Shown: positions 50,247 through 58,864 of the stretch, in pieces
Position numbering within the stretch: the stretch's first letter is position 1
Layout of the letters: every line of letters begins with the position of its first letter
Position numbers and translations under genes: made by a program
From: an uncultured Eubacteriales bacterium
GTDB lineage: Bacteria; Bacillota; Clostridia; Oscillospirales; Oscillospiraceae
DNA length: 64,000 nt
Assembly: GCA_900545495.1 (NCBI GenBank)
Contig: UQZJ01000001.1
Span: 62,001 to 126,000 of the forward strand
Direction: 5' to 3'
The notes under the pieces: model-generated
Database searches by the model: none
What the model saw: only the letters and a program-made list of their open reading frames with translations
What the model was told of the DNA's origin: nothing

Positions 50247-51113
50247 ATGGCAGGTAATTCCAAGGGTTTAGGCAAGGGCCTCGGCGCTCTGATGGGCGAC
50301 GACATGATGGATCTCCACGAGGAGAAGAACAGCCTGCTGCTGCCCATCAGTCAGGTGGAATCCTGCGCCGCACAGCCCCGCAAGCTGTTCGACCCAGACG
50401 CACTGGCCGATCTGGCGGATTCCATCCGGCAGCACGGCATTATCCAGCCCCTGACCGTGCGAAAGCTGCAATCGGGGTACTATCAGATCATCGCCGGTGA
50501 GCGGCGCTGGCGGGCCGCCCGCATGGCCGGTCTGACGCAGGTACCCGCCGTGGTCATCGAGGCCGACGACCGCAAGGCTATGGAGCTGGCCATGATCGAG
50601 AACCTCCAGCGAGAGGATTTGAACCCCATCGAGGAGGCCGAGGGATACAAGGTTTTGATGGAGCAATACGGCATGACGCAGGAGGAGACCGCCAAGCGTG
50701 TCGGCAAGTCCCGCCCCGCTGTGGCCAACGCCATGCGGCTTTTGCACCTGTGCGAGCCGGTGCGCGCCATGGTGGAGGATGGTCGGTTGTCCGGCGGTCA
50801 CGCCCGGGCGCTGCTCCCCCTCCCCGCCAAGCAGCAGGAGACGGCGGCCGCCGCCGTGCTGAAAAGCGATCTGTCCGTGCGGCAGACAGAGCTGCTGGCC
50901 AAGAAGCTGCTGGCGGAAAAGCCGGAGAAGCCGGAAAAAGGCCCCCTGACCGTCAACTATGCCGAGGAGGCCGCCAAGGAGTTGGGCGAGCGGCTGGGCC
51001 GTGGATGCCGCATCGTCACCGGCCGCAAGAAGGGCCGCATCGAGTTGGAATACTACGGCACCGATGATCTCAACGATCTGCTGGACGCGCTCCACGCCAT
51101 CAAAAAGAAATAA
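50247..51113 (+). CDS. parB: Chromosome partitioning protein ParB/Spo0J
   Basis: A 288-residue ParB. The N-terminal CTPase domain holds AGERRWRAARMAGL and ENLQREDLNP, the central helix-turn-helix is MTQEETAKRVGKSRPAVANAMRLL, and a C-terminal dimerisation domain ends the chain. It loads at parS and slides as a CTP clamp. Three parS sites flank the parAB genes. The ribosome site is AAAGGAGATG. Confidence 0.96.
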   Translation: MAGNSKGLGKGLGALMGDDMMDLHEEKNSLLLPISQVESCAAQPRKLFDPDALADLADSIRQHGIIQPLTVRKLQSGYYQIIAGERRWRAARMAGLTQVPAVVIEADDRKAMELAMIENLQREDLNPIEEAEGYKVLMEQYGMTQEETAKRVGKSRPAVANAMRLLHLCEPVRAMVEDGRLSGGHARALLPLPAKQQETAAAAVLKSDLSVRQTELLAKKLLAEKPEKPEKGPLTVNYAEEAAKELGERLGRGCRIVTGRKKGRIELEYYGTDDLNDLLDALHAIKKK

Positions 51114-51116
51114 CAA

Positions 51117-51132
51117 TGTTTCACGTGAAACA
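51117..51132. promoter_or_regulatory. parS site 3
   Basis: A third exact TGTTTCACGTGAAACA, 3 bases after the parB stop codon and 19 bases before serS. Confidence 0.95.
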
Positions 51133-51151
51133 ATGACAAGAGGTAAGAAGT

Positions 51152-52474
51152 ATGCTTGATATCAAATTTGTCCGGGAGAATCCGGAAGCCGTCAAGGAAA
51201 ACATCCGCAAGAAGTTCCAGAACGCCAAGCTGCCGCTGGTGGACGAGGCCATCGCACTGGACGCCGAGCGCCGCCAGGCTATTGCCGACGGCGAGGCGCT
51301 GAAGGCCGAGCGCAACAAGCTGTCCAAGGCCAACGGCCCTCTGTTCGGTAAGCTGAAAAAATGCACCGACGAGGCAGAGAAGGCCGCCATTCAGGCGGAG
51401 ATCGACGCCAACAACGCCGCCGTCAAGGCCGACGCCGAGCGGATGGCACAGCTGGAGACCAAAAAGGAGCAGGCGGAGGCCGCACTGAACAAGATCATGC
51501 TGGTCATCCCCCAGATGATCGACCCCTCCGTGCCTATCGGCCCGGACGACAGCTGCAACGTGGAAGTACAGCGCTTCGGCGAGCCGAAAACGCCGGACTT
51601 CGAGGTTCCCTACCACACCGACATTATGGAGCGATTCGACGGCATCGACATGGACGCCGCAGGCCGCGTGTCCGGCAGCGGCTTCTACTACCTGCTGGGC
51701 GACATCGCCCGGCTCCACGAGGCCGTGCTGGCCTACGGCCGCGACTTTATGATCGGCAAGGGTTTCACCTACTGCATCCCGCCGTTTATGATCCACGGCA
51801 ACGTGGTGGAGGGCGTCATGAGCCAGACGGACATGGACGCCATGATGTACAAGATCGAGGGTGAGGATCTCTACCTCATCGGCACCAGCGAGCACTCCAT
51901 GATCGGCAAGTTCATCGACCAGATCATCCCCGAGGACAAGCTGCCACAGACCCTGACCTCCTACTCTCCCTGCTTCCGCAAGGAGAAGGGTGCCCACGGC
52001 ATTGAGGAGCGCGGCGTCTACCGCATCCACCAGTTTGAGAAGCAGGAGATGATCGTGGTCTGCAAGCCCGAGGACTCCAAGAAGTGGTACGAGCAGATGT
52101 GGCAGTACAGCGTGGAGCTGTTCCGTTCGCTGGACATCCCCGTGCGGCAGCTGGAGTGCTGCTCCGGCGATCTGGCCGACCTGAAGTGCAAGTCCTGCGA
52201 CATCGAGGCATGGTCTCCCCGGCAGCAGAAGTATTTCGAGGTCTGCTCCTGCTCCAATCTGGGCGACGCGCAGGCCCGCCGCCTGAAGATCCGCTACAAG
52301 GATGCCGACGGCAAGATGCAGCTTTGCCACACGCTGAACAACACCGTGGTGGCGCCGCCCCGTATGCTCATCGCCTTCCTGGAGAACAATTTGCAGGCCG
52401 ACGGCTCTGTGCTGGTTCCCGAGGTACTGCGGCCCTACATGGGCGGCAAGGAGCGTCTGGTTCCCCTTCACTGA
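51152..52474 (+). CDS. serS: Seryl-tRNA synthetase
   Basis: A 440-residue class II synthetase that charges tRNA-Ser. The N-terminal long antiparallel coiled coil (about 30-100) grips the long variable arm. The catalytic motifs 2 (SPCFRKEKGAHGIEERGVYRIHQFEK) and 3 (VVAPPRMLIAFLENN, slightly different from the usual ALxRxLxAILEN) are visible. No T-box lies before it; the short gap to parB is taken up by parS. It is probably read from the par promoter. Motif 3 has MLIAFLENN in place of the common ALERILVAILEN. Confidence 0.95.
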   Translation: MLDIKFVRENPEAVKENIRKKFQNAKLPLVDEAIALDAERRQAIADGEALKAERNKLSKANGPLFGKLKKCTDEAEKAAIQAEIDANNAAVKADAERMAQLETKKEQAEAALNKIMLVIPQMIDPSVPIGPDDSCNVEVQRFGEPKTPDFEVPYHTDIMERFDGIDMDAAGRVSGSGFYYLLGDIARLHEAVLAYGRDFMIGKGFTYCIPPFMIHGNVVEGVMSQTDMDAMMYKIEGEDLYLIGTSEHSMIGKFIDQIIPEDKLPQTLTSYSPCFRKEKGAHGIEERGVYRIHQFEKQEMIVVCKPEDSKKWYEQMWQYSVELFRSLDIPVRQLECCSGDLADLKCKSCDIEAWSPRQQKYFEVCSCSNLGDAQARRLKIRYKDADGKMQLCHTLNNTVVAPPRMLIAFLENNLQADGSVLVPEVLRPYMGGKERLVPLH

Positions 52475-52493
52475 GGGGTTTTCGATAATCCGT

Positions 52494-52517
52494 CGTAATA
52501 TTTCCGCATTTTTATAC
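52494..52517 (+). repeat. Shared upstream motif, copy before mscL
   Basis: CGTAATATTTCC, 7 bases, TATAC. The same 12 bases and spacing recur before aspS at 57026-57049. A TATACT-CTT-AGTATA inverted repeat (52513-52527) adjoins it. Confidence 0.5.
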
Positions 52518-52540
52518 TCTTAGTATAGGAGTTTCACCCC

Positions 52541-52978
52541 ATGAAGAAGTTTTTCAACGAATTCAAAGAGTTTGCCATGCGCGGCAACGTGATGGACATG
52601 GCCGTCGGCGTGGTCATCGGCGCCGCCTTCGGCAAGATCACCACCTCTCTGGTCAACGACGTGTTCATGCCCCTGATCGGGCTGCTCATCGGCGGCATCG
52701 ATCTGGGTCAGCTGAACATCGTGCTGAAGCCAGAGGTGCTGGACGAGGCCGGCGAGGTGGTCACCGCCGCAGTGACGCTGGGGCTGGGTACGTTCCTGTC
52801 CACCATCCTCGACTTTATTCTGGTGGCGTTCGTCATCTTCCTGGTAGTCAAGGCCATCAACAAGCTCCATACCCTCGGCAAGAAGGACGAGGAGCCTGAA
52901 CCGGAGGAGCCGGAGGCTCCCACCACTGAGGAGCTGCTCACCGAGATCCGCGATCTGCTGAAGGAACAGCAGAAATGA
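52541..52978 (+). CDS. mscL: Large-conductance mechanosensitive channel MscL
   Basis: A 145-residue MscL that opens on osmotic downshock. It has the N-terminal amphipathic helix ([32 protein letters not shown]), first helix with the gating Gly pattern, periplasmic loop, second helix (about 83-105) and a charged cytoplasmic helix at the end. It overlaps rsmG by 4 bases (ATGA). Confidence 0.95.
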   Translation: MKKFFNEFKEFAMRGNVMDMAVGVVIGAAFGKITTSLVNDVFMPLIGLLIGGIDLGQLNIVLKPEVLDEAGEVVTAAVTLGLGTFLSTILDFILVAFVIFLVVKAINKLHTLGKKDEEPEPEEPEAPTTEELLTEIRDLLKEQQK

Positions 52979-53673
52979 GGGACATACTGGTAAAGGGTCT
53001 GGCGCAGCTGGGCCTCAGCGACCACGCCGTGCCGCAGCTGGAGGCCTACACCTCCCTGCTGCTGGAGAAAAACAAGGTGATGAACCTGACCGCCATCACC
53101 GCGCCGCAGGAGGTGGCCACGCTGCATCTGCTGGACTGCGCCGCCCTGTTGACCATGGCGGACCTGCGGGGCAAGCGCACCATCGATGTCGGCACCGGCG
53201 CAGGCTTCCCCGGCATGGTGCTGCGGATCATGGAGCCGGACTTCGACCTGACGCTGCTGGACAGTCTGGGCAAGCGCATCGACTTCCTCCGGGAGGTCTG
53301 CGCGTCCCTGTCGCTGGAGCGGGTGGACTGCGTCCACGCCCGCGCCGAGGAATTTGCCGCCGATCACCGCCAGCAGTACGACGTGGCCATGTCCCGCGCC
53401 GTCGCCAACCTCAATGTGCTGTGCGAGCTGGCACTGCCGCTGGTCAAAGTGGGCGGGCAGTTCCTGGCCATGAAATCCGTATCCTCCGACCAGGAGATAC
53501 AAGGCGCACGGGGCGCCATCGGACAGCTGGGCGGCCGCATCGCGGACATCCGGGACTACACCGTGCCGGAGACGCAGGTGCGCCACCGGCTGGTGGTCAT
53601 CGAAAAAGTCAAGGACACCCCCGCTATCTACCCCCGCAGCTTTGCCCGCATCAAAAAAGCGCCGCTGAAATAG
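52975..53673 (+). CDS. rsmG: 16S rRNA (guanine527-N7)-methyltransferase RsmG
   Basis: A 232-residue RsmG/GidB. SAM-binding parts are [16 protein letters not shown] (near residue 63) and [12 protein letters not shown]. It methylates G527 of 16S rRNA; its loss gives low-level streptomycin resistance. In many bacteria rsmG lies beside parAB near the origin, as here with serS and mscL between. Confidence 0.95.
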   Translation: MRDILVKGLAQLGLSDHAVPQLEAYTSLLLEKNKVMNLTAITAPQEVATLHLLDCAALLTMADLRGKRTIDVGTGAGFPGMVLRIMEPDFDLTLLDSLGKRIDFLREVCASLSLERVDCVHARAEEFAADHRQQYDVAMSRAVANLNVLCELALPLVKVGGQFLAMKSVSSDQEIQGARGAIGQLGGRIADIRDYTVPETQVRHRLVVIEKVKDTPAIYPRSFARIKKAPLK

Positions 53674-53699
53674 CGGCATCACCCGGAAAGGAGGGTCAC

Positions 53700-54437
53700 A
53701 TGGGAAAGATCATCGCCGTTGTCTCCGGCAAGGGCGGCACCGGCAAAACATCCTTCACCGCCAACACCGGGCTGGCGCTGGCGTCGCTGGGGCAGCGAGT
53801 CCTGTGCATGGACTGCGACATCACCCTGCGGAATCTGGATCTGGCGCTGGGACTCAGCGATCAGGCGCTGATGGACTTCTCCGACGTGCTGGCCCAGCGC
53901 TGCACGCTGGAGCAGGCCGTGGTGACCCACCGGCAGTACCCCACGTTGGATCTGCTGACCGCGCCTATGGCGGACAAGCCGCTGCCGCTGACGGTGCGGC
54001 AGCTGGCGGCGCTGGCCAAGGAGATACGGGAACGGTATGACTGGTGCCTGATGGACGCCCCCGCCGGACTGGGACAGGGCTTCAAGATGGCCGCCTGCAT
54101 GGCCGATCAGGTCATCGTGGTCACCACCACCGACATCTCCGCCATGCGGGACGCCCAGCGCACCGCCATGGAGCTGTCCTCCTTCCCCGCCAACGCGGTG
54201 CATCTGGTGGTGGGCCGCGTCTCCCGCAAAACGCTGCGGACGCTGCACACCACCATCGACGACGCCATCGACACCGCCGGACTGCCCCTGCTGGGCGTTG
54301 TCCCGGAGGACGAGGACGTCCCCTACTGCCTCAATCGCGGGCTGGTGCTGCGGGAACGCAACTACTACGCCGCCCGCGCCTACGAAAACATCGCCAAACG
54401 CATCATGGGCCGCAAGACGCCCCTGATGAAGATATGA
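53700..54437 (+). CDS. minD: MinD-like ParA-family ATPase
   Basis: A 245-residue deviant Walker ATPase: SGKGGTGKTS (residues 9-18), MDCDITLRNLDLALGL and Walker B-like CLMDAPAGLGQG. The DxxxRNLD-type segment and overall length favour MinD over ParA. The C-terminal AKRIMGRKTPLMKI could serve as a membrane-targeting helix. No minC or minE is in the window, so its partner is unknown. The start was chosen at the ATG behind AAAGGAGG. Confidence 0.75.
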   Translation: MGKIIAVVSGKGGTGKTSFTANTGLALASLGQRVLCMDCDITLRNLDLALGLSDQALMDFSDVLAQRCTLEQAVVTHRQYPTLDLLTAPMADKPLPLTVRQLAALAKEIRERYDWCLMDAPAGLGQGFKMAACMADQVIVVTTTDISAMRDAQRTAMELSSFPANAVHLVVGRVSRKTLRTLHTTIDDAIDTAGLPLLGVVPEDEDVPYCLNRGLVLRERNYYAARAYENIAKRIMGRKTPLMKI

Positions 54438-54457
54438 CAGAGAAAGGAGCGCCCCCT

Positions 54458-54874
54458 ATGAATATCGCTTTGATGGCGCACGACAACAAAAAAGAGCTGA
54501 TGGTCCAGTTCTGCACCGCCTACTGCGGCATTTTAGCCAAGCATACCCTGTGCGCCACAGCTCGCACCGGCCAACAGATCGCGGACGCCACCGGTCTGAC
54601 CATCCATCGTTTCCTCTCCTTCTCCCACGGCGGCGGCCAGCAGATCGCGGCCCGCATCGCCTACAACGAGATCGATATGGTTCTGTGCTTCAGCGACCCC
54701 AACCAGAAGACTGTCGACGAGGATATCACCTATATCTCCCGGCTGTGCGACAAGAACAACATTCCCTTTGCCAGCAACCTTGCCACTGCCGAAATGCTGG
54801 TGCTGGGTCTGGATCAGGGCTATCTGGACTGGCGCGACATCGTCAATCCCAAGAGCAAGCCCTTTACCGCGTAA
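54458..54874 (+). CDS. Methylglyoxal synthase-like protein
   Basis: A 138-residue protein of the MgsA fold. MNIALMAHDNKKELMVQF matches the family start and NIPFASNLATAEML its end. In active enzymes the central motif is GGDQQIG with a catalytic Asp; here it is GGGQQIA with Gly60 in that place, and the DPLxxxPHDPD loop is DPNQKTVDEDI, without the His. Methylglyoxal formation from dihydroxyacetone phosphate is therefore doubtful. It follows the MinD-like gene by 20 bases. Confidence 0.75.
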   Translation: MNIALMAHDNKKELMVQFCTAYCGILAKHTLCATARTGQQIADATGLTIHRFLSFSHGGGQQIAARIAYNEIDMVLCFSDPNQKTVDEDITYISRLCDKNNIPFASNLATAEMLVLGLDQGYLDWRDIVNPKSKPFTA

Positions 54875-54882
54875 AGACCGCC

Positions 54883-54911
54883 TTGACAACCGGCGGAGAA
54901 TCGCCTATTAT
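54883..54911 (+). promoter_or_regulatory. Promoter of the T-box / hisS-aspS operon
   Basis: TTGACA (54883-54888), a 17-base spacer and TATTAT (54906-54911), the best -35 match in the window. Confidence 0.8.
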
Positions 54912-54917
54912 AAAGGG

Positions 54918-55154
54918 TAACCGCGTTGAATTTGCAGGAGTAACCCGCACAACGCCGCCAGCAGAGAGGTGCGCCGCCGGCTGAGAGCGCACTGCGGCAG
55001 AACGGGCCAAGACAGCAGACGAGCGGGGATGGAAACATCCACGGCGCGCTCCCCGTAACAGGAGCAGAAAGGGCCGCACGACGGCTGAAATTGGGTGGCA
55101 CCACGAAGTGTTTCAACGCTCTCGTCCCAACGCAAGGGGACGGGAGCGTTTTTT
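54918..55154 (+). ncRNA. T-box riboswitch, tRNA-Asp specific
   Basis: The leader has the K-turn-like AGGAGTAA (54937-54944), nested stem I arms (CCCG/CGGG, GCCGC/GCGGC, GTGCGC/GCGCAC with AGAGAG), the T-box sequence TGGGTGGCACCAC (55092-55104) and a terminator. The codon in the specifier position, between AA and A on the 3' side of stem I, is GAC at 55011-55013 (Asp). The bulge TGGC would pair with an acceptor end GCCA, i.e. discriminator G, as in tRNA-Asp. Uncharged tRNA-Asp should favour read-through into the synthetase genes. Confidence 0.9.
55115..55154 (+). terminator. T-box regulated terminator
   Basis: A 14-bp stem with one G-U pair (55115-55128 with 55137-55150) and a T run; its 5' arm competes with the antiterminator that includes the T-box sequence. 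Confidence 0.88.
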
Positions 55155-55192
55155 GATATCCCCACGCCGTGATGCCGAAAAAGGAGAACCGT

Positions 55193-55666
55193 ATGCAAAA
55201 AGTGATCGAGCTTATCCAAACCCACACCTATGACTTCTTCATCCCCCTGACGGCGCTGGCCCTGCTGCGGCTGGGTCTGTGTCTGGCGCAGCTGAAAAAG
55301 ACCGCCTCCATCCGGAAAAAGAAGGGCGTCTACCACGCCGTGCGGGGACATTACACCGAGATCGGCGTGTGGCTGGGCGTTCTGCCCGCCTGCGTGCTGG
55401 GGCTGGCGCTGCCCAAGCTGTGGTATGCGTGGCTGGCACTGGGCGTCGTGGCCGCCATCGCCCTCGGCAAGGCCGGTCAGAAGAAGGGTACGGAGCTGGA
55501 CGGCATCTACCGGGAGGTGGCGTGGGAGCTGAAGCACGAGGCGGAGGCCGAGGCCGCACGGGAAGCAGCGTCCCACACGCTGGAGGGCGGCGCGGCCGCC
55601 ATCGAGGACGGCCATGCCGACGAAACGGAACACAATGAGGACAAAGGAGAGACAGAAAATGGCTAA
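55193..55666 (+). CDS. Small membrane protein under T-box control
   Basis: A 157-residue protein I do not recognise. It has two hydrophobic helices early (about 15-33 and 56-95, the latter probably two short spans), a basic loop between them (KKTASIRKKKG) and a soluble C-terminal half rich in Glu, Ala and His. It is the first gene after the T-box and overlaps hisS by 8 bases, so it is cotranslated with it. The start was chosen at the ATG behind AAAGGAGAACC. The context suggests only that it is expressed when charged tRNA-Asp is short. Confidence 0.7.
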   Translation: MQKVIELIQTHTYDFFIPLTALALLRLGLCLAQLKKTASIRKKKGVYHAVRGHYTEIGVWLGVLPACVLGLALPKLWYAWLALGVVAAIALGKAGQKKGTELDGIYREVAWELKHEAEAEAAREAASHTLEGGAAAIEDGHADETEHNEDKGETENG

Positions 55667-57017
55667 AATGACACCCCGCACCCTGTCGGGCTTTATGGAG
55701 CTGCTGCCCCAGCCGCAGCAGCAGATGGAGCGGATGATGGATATACTCCGCCGGACGTACAGTCTGTACGGCTTCACGCCGCTGGATACCCCGGTGATCG
55801 AGGCCAGCGAGGTGCTGCTGGCCAAGGGCGGCGGCGAGACGGAGAAGCAGATCTACCGTTTCCAGAAGGGTGACGCTGATCTGGCGCTGCGCTTTGATCT
55901 GACGGTGCCGCTGGCCAAGTATGTGGCGCTGCACTACAACGACCTGTCCTTCCCCTTCCGCCGCTACCAGATCGGCAAGGTCTACCGCGGCGAGCGCGCC
56001 CAGCGCGGCCGCTTCCGGGAGTTCTATCAGGCGGACATCGACATCATTGGCGACGGCAAGCTGGATATCACCAATGAGGCGGAGATCCCCGCCATCATCT
56101 ACCAGACCTTCACCTCGCTGGGTCTGAAGCGGTTCCAGATCCGCGTCAACAACCGGAAGATCCTCAACGGCTTTTACGCCATGCTGGGTCTGACGGAGCA
56201 GTCCGGCGACATCATGCGCACCGTGGACAAGCTGGACAAGATCGGCGCCGAGAAGGTGCGGACGCTGCTGGTGGACGAGTGCGGCGTGTCTGCCGAGAGC
56301 GCCGGCGAGATCCTGAAGTTCATCGCCATCGCCGGCGGCAACGAGCAGGTGCTGGCCGCGCTGGAATCCTACCGGGGACGCAACGAGGTGTTCGACGAGG
56401 GTCTTGACCAGCTGAACACCGTGGTGAAATACCTGTCCGCCTTCGGCGTTCCGGCGGAGAACTTCGCCGTGGATCTGACCATCGCCCGGGGCCTGGACTA
56501 CTACACCGGCACGGTGTACGAGACGACGCTGCTGGATCACCCGGAGATCGGCTCCGTCTGCTCCGGCGGCCGGTACGACAATCTGGCGGAGTACTACACC
56601 GACCGGCAGCTGCCCGGCGTGGGCATCTCCATCGGCCTGACCCGTCTTTTCTATGTGCTGGGCGAGCAGGGGCTGCTGAACCCCGACCTGCCCACCGCCC
56701 CCGCCGACGTGCTGATCCTGCCCATGACCGCCGAGCTGTCCCCCGCCGTGACGCTGGCCACCCGCCTCCGCGCCGCCGGCATCCGCACCCAGCTCTACAC
56801 CGAGCAGAAAAAATTCAAGGCCAAGATGAGCTATGCCGACAAGCTGGGTGTACCCTATGTGGTGTTCCTCGGCGACGACGAGATCGCCGGAAACATGGTG
56901 GCGTGCAAGGATATGACCTCCGGCGAACAGACCACCCTGCCCTTTGAAGAGACGCTGGCGCTGATCCAGACGGGTCTTGCCAAGCGGAACGAGGGCGCTG
57001 TGATTCTGGAAAAGTAA
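55659..57017 (+). CDS. hisS: Histidyl-tRNA synthetase
   Basis: A 452-residue class II synthetase. Motif 2 (FRRYQIGKVYRGERAQRGRFREFYQ), the HisA-type GLDYYTGTVYE signature and motif 3 (GVGISIGLTRL) are present, with a C-terminal anticodon-binding domain (about 340-430). The start was placed at MAKMTPR behind AAGGAGAG; the longer frame runs back through the preceding gene. It shares the Asp T-box with aspS. Confidence 0.95.
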   Translation: MAKMTPRTLSGFMELLPQPQQQMERMMDILRRTYSLYGFTPLDTPVIEASEVLLAKGGGETEKQIYRFQKGDADLALRFDLTVPLAKYVALHYNDLSFPFRRYQIGKVYRGERAQRGRFREFYQADIDIIGDGKLDITNEAEIPAIIYQTFTSLGLKRFQIRVNNRKILNGFYAMLGLTEQSGDIMRTVDKLDKIGAEKVRTLLVDECGVSAESAGEILKFIAIAGGNEQVLAALESYRGRNEVFDEGLDQLNTVVKYLSAFGVPAENFAVDLTIARGLDYYTGTVYETTLLDHPEIGSVCSGGRYDNLAEYYTDRQLPGVGISIGLTRLFYVLGEQGLLNPDLPTAPADVLILPMTAELSPAVTLATRLRAAGIRTQLYTEQKKFKAKMSYADKLGVPYVVFLGDDEIAGNMVACKDMTSGEQTTLPFEETLALIQTGLAKRNEGAVILEK

Positions 57018-57025
57018 AAACAGAA

Positions 57026-57049
57026 CGTAATATTTCCACTTAATTATAC
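57026..57049 (+). repeat. Shared upstream motif, copy before aspS
   Basis: CGTAATATTTCC, 7 bases, TATAC, as at 52494-52517 before mscL. It may be part of an internal promoter or a regulator site. Confidence 0.5.
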
Positions 57050-57079
57050 GATACTTTATCATATCAGGAGGACAAAACA

Positions 57080-58864
57080 ATGATGCAGATGCGTACACAT
57101 ACCTGCAACGAACTGCGGCTGGAGCACGTAGGCCAGTCCGTGAAGCTGGTGGGCTGGATGGAGAATGTCCGCGCCGTGGGCCAGAACTTCGCCTTCGTGG
57201 TGCTGCGCGACTTCTACGGCACCACCCAGATCGTGGTGGAGACCGAGGAGATGATGGCCGTCATCCGCGACCTGAACAAGGAGTCCACCATCAGCGTGGA
57301 GGGCGTGGTGCGGGAGCGCGCCAGCAAGAACCCCAAGCAGGCCACCGGCGACATCGAGGTGGTTCCCAGCAAGATCGAGGTGCTGGGCCGCTGCCGCTAC
57401 AACTCCCTGCCCTTTGAGATCAACCGCAGCCGCGAGGCCGACGAGCAGCAGCGCCTGAAGTACCGCTACCTCGACCTGCGCAACCCCGCCGTGAAGCAGA
57501 ACATCATCCTGCGCTGTCAGGTGGTGGCCGCGCTCCGCGCCGCCATGACCGACCACGGCTTCTTGGAGATCACCACCCCCATCCTCACCGCCTCCTCCCC
57601 CGAGGGCGCCCGCGACTATCTGGTGCCCGCCCGCAAGCATCCCGGCAAGTTCTACGCCCTGCCCCAGGCGCCTCAGCAGTTCAAGCAGCTGCTGATGACC
57701 TCCGGCTTCGACCGCTACTTCCAGATCGCGCCCTGCTTCCGGGATGAGGACGCCCGCGGCGACCGCTCCCCCGGTGAGTTCTACCAGCTGGATATGGAAA
57801 TGGCCTTCGCCACCCAGGACGACGTTTTCGCCGTGCTGGAGGATGTGCTGCCTCCCATCTTCGCCAAGTACGGCACCTACAACGTGGCCTCCGCCGCGCC
57901 GTTCCGCCGTATCGCCTACAACGACGCCATGGAGACCTACGGTTCCGACAAGCCCGACCTGCGTATCGACCTGACCCTCACCGACATCTCCGACGAGGTG
58001 AAGGGCTGCGGCTTCGAGCAGATCGATGGCAAGGTGGTCAAGGCTATCGCCGTCAGTGACTGCACCCTGACCCGCAAGGCCATCGACCAGCTCTGCACCG
58101 ACGTGGAGGTGCAGTCCGGCAGCAAGCCTTACTGGTTCAAGGTGGATGAGAACGGCCAGCTGGCCGGCGGCATCGCCAAGTTCCTGGGCGGCTGCCATGA
58201 AGCGCTCACCGCCAAGCTGGGTCTCAAGCCCAATATGCTGGTGGGCGTGGCCGCCGGCGACAAGGGTGCGGCCATCAAGACCGCCGGCGTCCTGCGCGGC
58301 AAGCTGGGCGCCGCCTGCGAGGGTCACATGGACAAAGAGCGCTATGAGTTCTGCTGGATCGTGGACTTCCCCATGTACGAGATCGGCGACGAGTCCGGCG
58401 AGCTGGAGTTCTGCCACAACCCGTTCTCCATGCCCAGCGGCGGGCTGGAGGTGCTGCTGAAGGCCGAGCGGGGCGAGATCGACCCCCTGACCATCACCGC
58501 CGACCAGTACGATCTGGTGTGCAACGGCGTGGAGCTGTCCAGCGGCGCTGTCCGTAACCACGACCCCGAGATCATGGTCAAGGCCTTCGAGCTGGTGCGT
58601 CTGGGCGAGGAGGACGTGAAGAAGAAGTTCCCCGCCATGTACAACGCCTTCTGCTACGGTGCGCCTCCCCACGCCGGTATCGCTCCGGGCGTGGACCGCA
58701 TGGTCATGCTGCTGGCCGGCGAAAGCTCCATCCGCGAGATCATCCCGTTCCCCATGAACAAGAACGCGCAGGACGTGATGATGAGCGCGCCCTCCGTCGT
58801 GGAGCAGAAGCAGCTGGATGAGCTGCACATCGCCATCGTCGGCGACGTGGAAAAGGACGACTGA
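57080..58864 (+). CDS. aspS: Aspartyl-tRNA synthetase
   Basis: A 594-residue bacterial-type AspRS: N-terminal anticodon-binding OB domain (about 1-105), class II core with motif 2 (FQIAPCFRDEDARGDRSPGEFYQLD), the bacteria-specific GAD insertion (about 290-420) and motif 3 (GVDRMVMLLAG). It charges tRNA-Asp. The hisS-aspS pair behind a T-box is common in Firmicutes. The stop overlaps the next gene's ATG by one base. Confidence 0.96.
   Translation: MMQMRTHTCNELRLEHVGQSVKLVGWMENVRAVGQNFAFVVLRDFYGTTQIVVETEEMMAVIRDLNKESTISVEGVVRERASKNPKQATGDIEVVPSKIEVLGRCRYNSLPFEINRSREADEQQRLKYRYLDLRNPAVKQNIILRCQVVAALRAAMTDHGFLEITTPILTASSPEGARDYLVPARKHPGKFYALPQAPQQFKQLLMTSGFDRYFQIAPCFRDEDARGDRSPGEFYQLDMEMAFATQDDVFAVLEDVLPPIFAKYGTYNVASAAPFRRIAYNDAMETYGSDKPDLRIDLTLTDISDEVKGCGFEQIDGKVVKAIAVSDCTLTRKAIDQLCTDVEVQSGSKPYWFKVDENGQLAGGIAKFLGGCHEALTAKLGLKPNMLVGVAAGDKGAAIKTAGVLRGKLGAACEGHMDKERYEFCWIVDFPMYEIGDESGELEFCHNPFSMPSGGLEVLLKAERGEIDPLTITADQYDLVCNGVELSSGAVRNHDPEIMVKAFELVRLGEEDVKKKFPAMYNAFCYGAPPHAGIAPGVDRMVMLLAGESSIREIIPFPMNKNAQDVMMSAPSVVEQKQLDELHIAIVGDVEKDD

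Noticed and set aside
54875..55168. A protein gene on the - strand across the T-box region
   Set aside because: The conserved T-box sequence, specifier arrangement, promoter and terminator explain the region on the + strand.
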